Shown here: piece after piece, positions 63,565 to 64,000 of the stretch
Position numbering within the stretch: position 1 is the first letter of the stretch
Layout of the letters: each line of letters starts with the position of its first letter
Source: JBBQED01 sp038320345
Lineage (GTDB): Bacteria > Bacteroidota > Bacteroidia > AKYH767-A > OLB10
Direction of reading: 5' to 3'
Assembly (NCBI GenBank): GCA_038320345.1
Contig: JBBQED010000006.1
Location: 1-64,000 of the forward strand
Length of the DNA stretch: 64,000 nt
Notes under the pieces: generated by a model
What the model was told of the DNA's origin: nothing
Databases searched by the model: none
Seen by the model: the letters and a program-made list of their open reading frames with translations, nothing else
Translations under genes and position numbers: made by a program

Positions 63565-64000
63565 ATGAAATCTACTCTCCATATATTCTTCTTTTCACTC
63601 TTGATGCTGACGCAACTTGCAGCACATGCTCAACAACCCACAGGTGGTACTAAAGACCTTGGCAATGAAGATATCACCATCGTAAAAGATTATACTCCAG
63701 TTCTGAATGATGCTTTTAAAATTAACATCATTCCTTCTGGAGATACGAGCTCCATGCAGCCTCCTGTGCTAACGTATCAGATAGATCCAAAACCGGTGAA
63801 TTCTAATTACAACATCACCCCAATTAAACCGGTTCGGATTAAAGATGATAATATCAAAAAATTATATCGAGGCTGGATTAAAGCAGGGTACGGACTTGAA
63901 AATATGCCACTCTTAGATTTTTCATTTAATAGTCTGCGTTCTAAAAACTTTGATGCTGGAATTCATTTCAATCATTTGTCGTCAACAGGTGCGATTAAGG
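63565..64000 (+). CDS. Outer-membrane beta-barrel protein, 5' part only
   Basis: About 145 residues are visible before the window ends. Signal peptide MKSTLHIFFFSLLMLTQL ending in AHAQ near 22, then EDITIVKDYTPVLNDAFK near 36-53 and YRGWIKAGYGLENMPLLDFSFNSLR near 110-134, where barrel strands begin. It looks like the plug-less TonB-receptor-like barrels that follow TPR genes in this phylum. The frame is intact to the edge; truncation is by the window. Confidence 0.8.
   Translation, partial: MKSTLHIFFFSLLMLTQLAAHAQQPTGGTKDLGNEDITIVKDYTPVLNDAFKINIIPSGDTSSMQPPVLTYQIDPKPVNSNYNITPIKPVRIKDDNIKKLYRGWIKAGYGLENMPLLDFSFNSLRSKNFDAGIHFNHLSSTGAIK

Noticed and set aside
1..64000. tRNA, rRNA, CRISPR, insertion sequences or prophage
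   Set aside because: Intergenic stretches were read for T-loop patterns, repeats and transposase or integrase motifs; none found.

Overview
The window is a stretch of chromosome from a member of the Bacteroidota, probably an environmental, gliding/T9SS-type lineage near Chitinophagales/Sphingobacteriia; the exact order is inference. The evidence is: five secreted proteins ending in Por/type IX secretion (T9SS) C-terminal domains; many lipoproteins with a Cys followed by Lys (SCKK, ACKK); TonB-dependent and Omp85 outer-membrane proteins; promoter boxes of the Bacteroidota form TAnnTTTG; and AT-rich, compact gene packing. I see no rRNA or tRNA genes, CRISPR arrays, transposases or phage genes.

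Layout. 1-1819: GTPases era and der (der runs off the left edge). 2122-6214: a T9SS cargo protein, an Omp85-type barrel and uracil-DNA glycosylase. 6215-7303: the longest gene-poor stretch, with a 43-residue lipoprotein and nested inverted repeats that may be a structured RNA. 7304-12543: MgtE, a 2-hydroxyacid dehydrogenase, a RidA-like protein and a penicillin-acylase-family hydrolase. 12697-20233: two secreted T9SS proteins, one a metalloprotease and one a 1683-residue GEVED/Ig-like protein. 20346-22922: a TPP riboswitch controlling a TonB-dependent receptor. 22906-28654: the four-gene ligase-associated DNA repair cluster (PdeM, Lhr-type helicase, ATP-dependent ligase, MBL exonuclease). 28935-34262: a small membrane-protein pair, rsmA, a DUF4286 protein, a TPR protein and serS. 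34356-38116: purine nucleoside phosphorylase, a DUF2064 protein, a Glu/Leu/Phe/Val dehydrogenase and an MscS channel. 38134-40823: two TPM-domain proteins with LemA, then trmB. 40920-43454: a glycosyltransferase, then a cobalamin riboswitch driving a BtuG-like beta-propeller lipoprotein. 43527-47006: a lipoprotein, an M16 peptidase and a T9SS repeat protein. 47364-51488: five cell-envelope genes (lipoproteins, a CX4CH cytochrome-like protein, a Tat-exported DUF1501 protein) in one apparent operon. 51594-53746: TM2, DUF2752 and an M20 dipeptidase. 53818-59126: a large PKD-type T9SS type B protein, then a membrane-tethered LuxR-type regulator with DUF4199 and VOC genes. 59344-64000: a lipoprotein, a 1024-residue TPR protein and the start of an outer-membrane barrel gene.

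How genes work together: two vitamin riboswitches each control a surface uptake component (thiamin, cobalamin); the repair cluster is a co-transcribed unit; and the 47-51 kb envelope cluster is the best candidate for an under-described system. A second signal is a set of up to six genes (era, exonuclease, pnp, glycosyltransferase, M16 peptidase, DUF2752) whose TAnnTTTG-like box lies only 4-6 bases before the start codon, predicting leaderless or almost leaderless mRNAs. No feature here is proven to be a new system; the strongest leads are given as findings.
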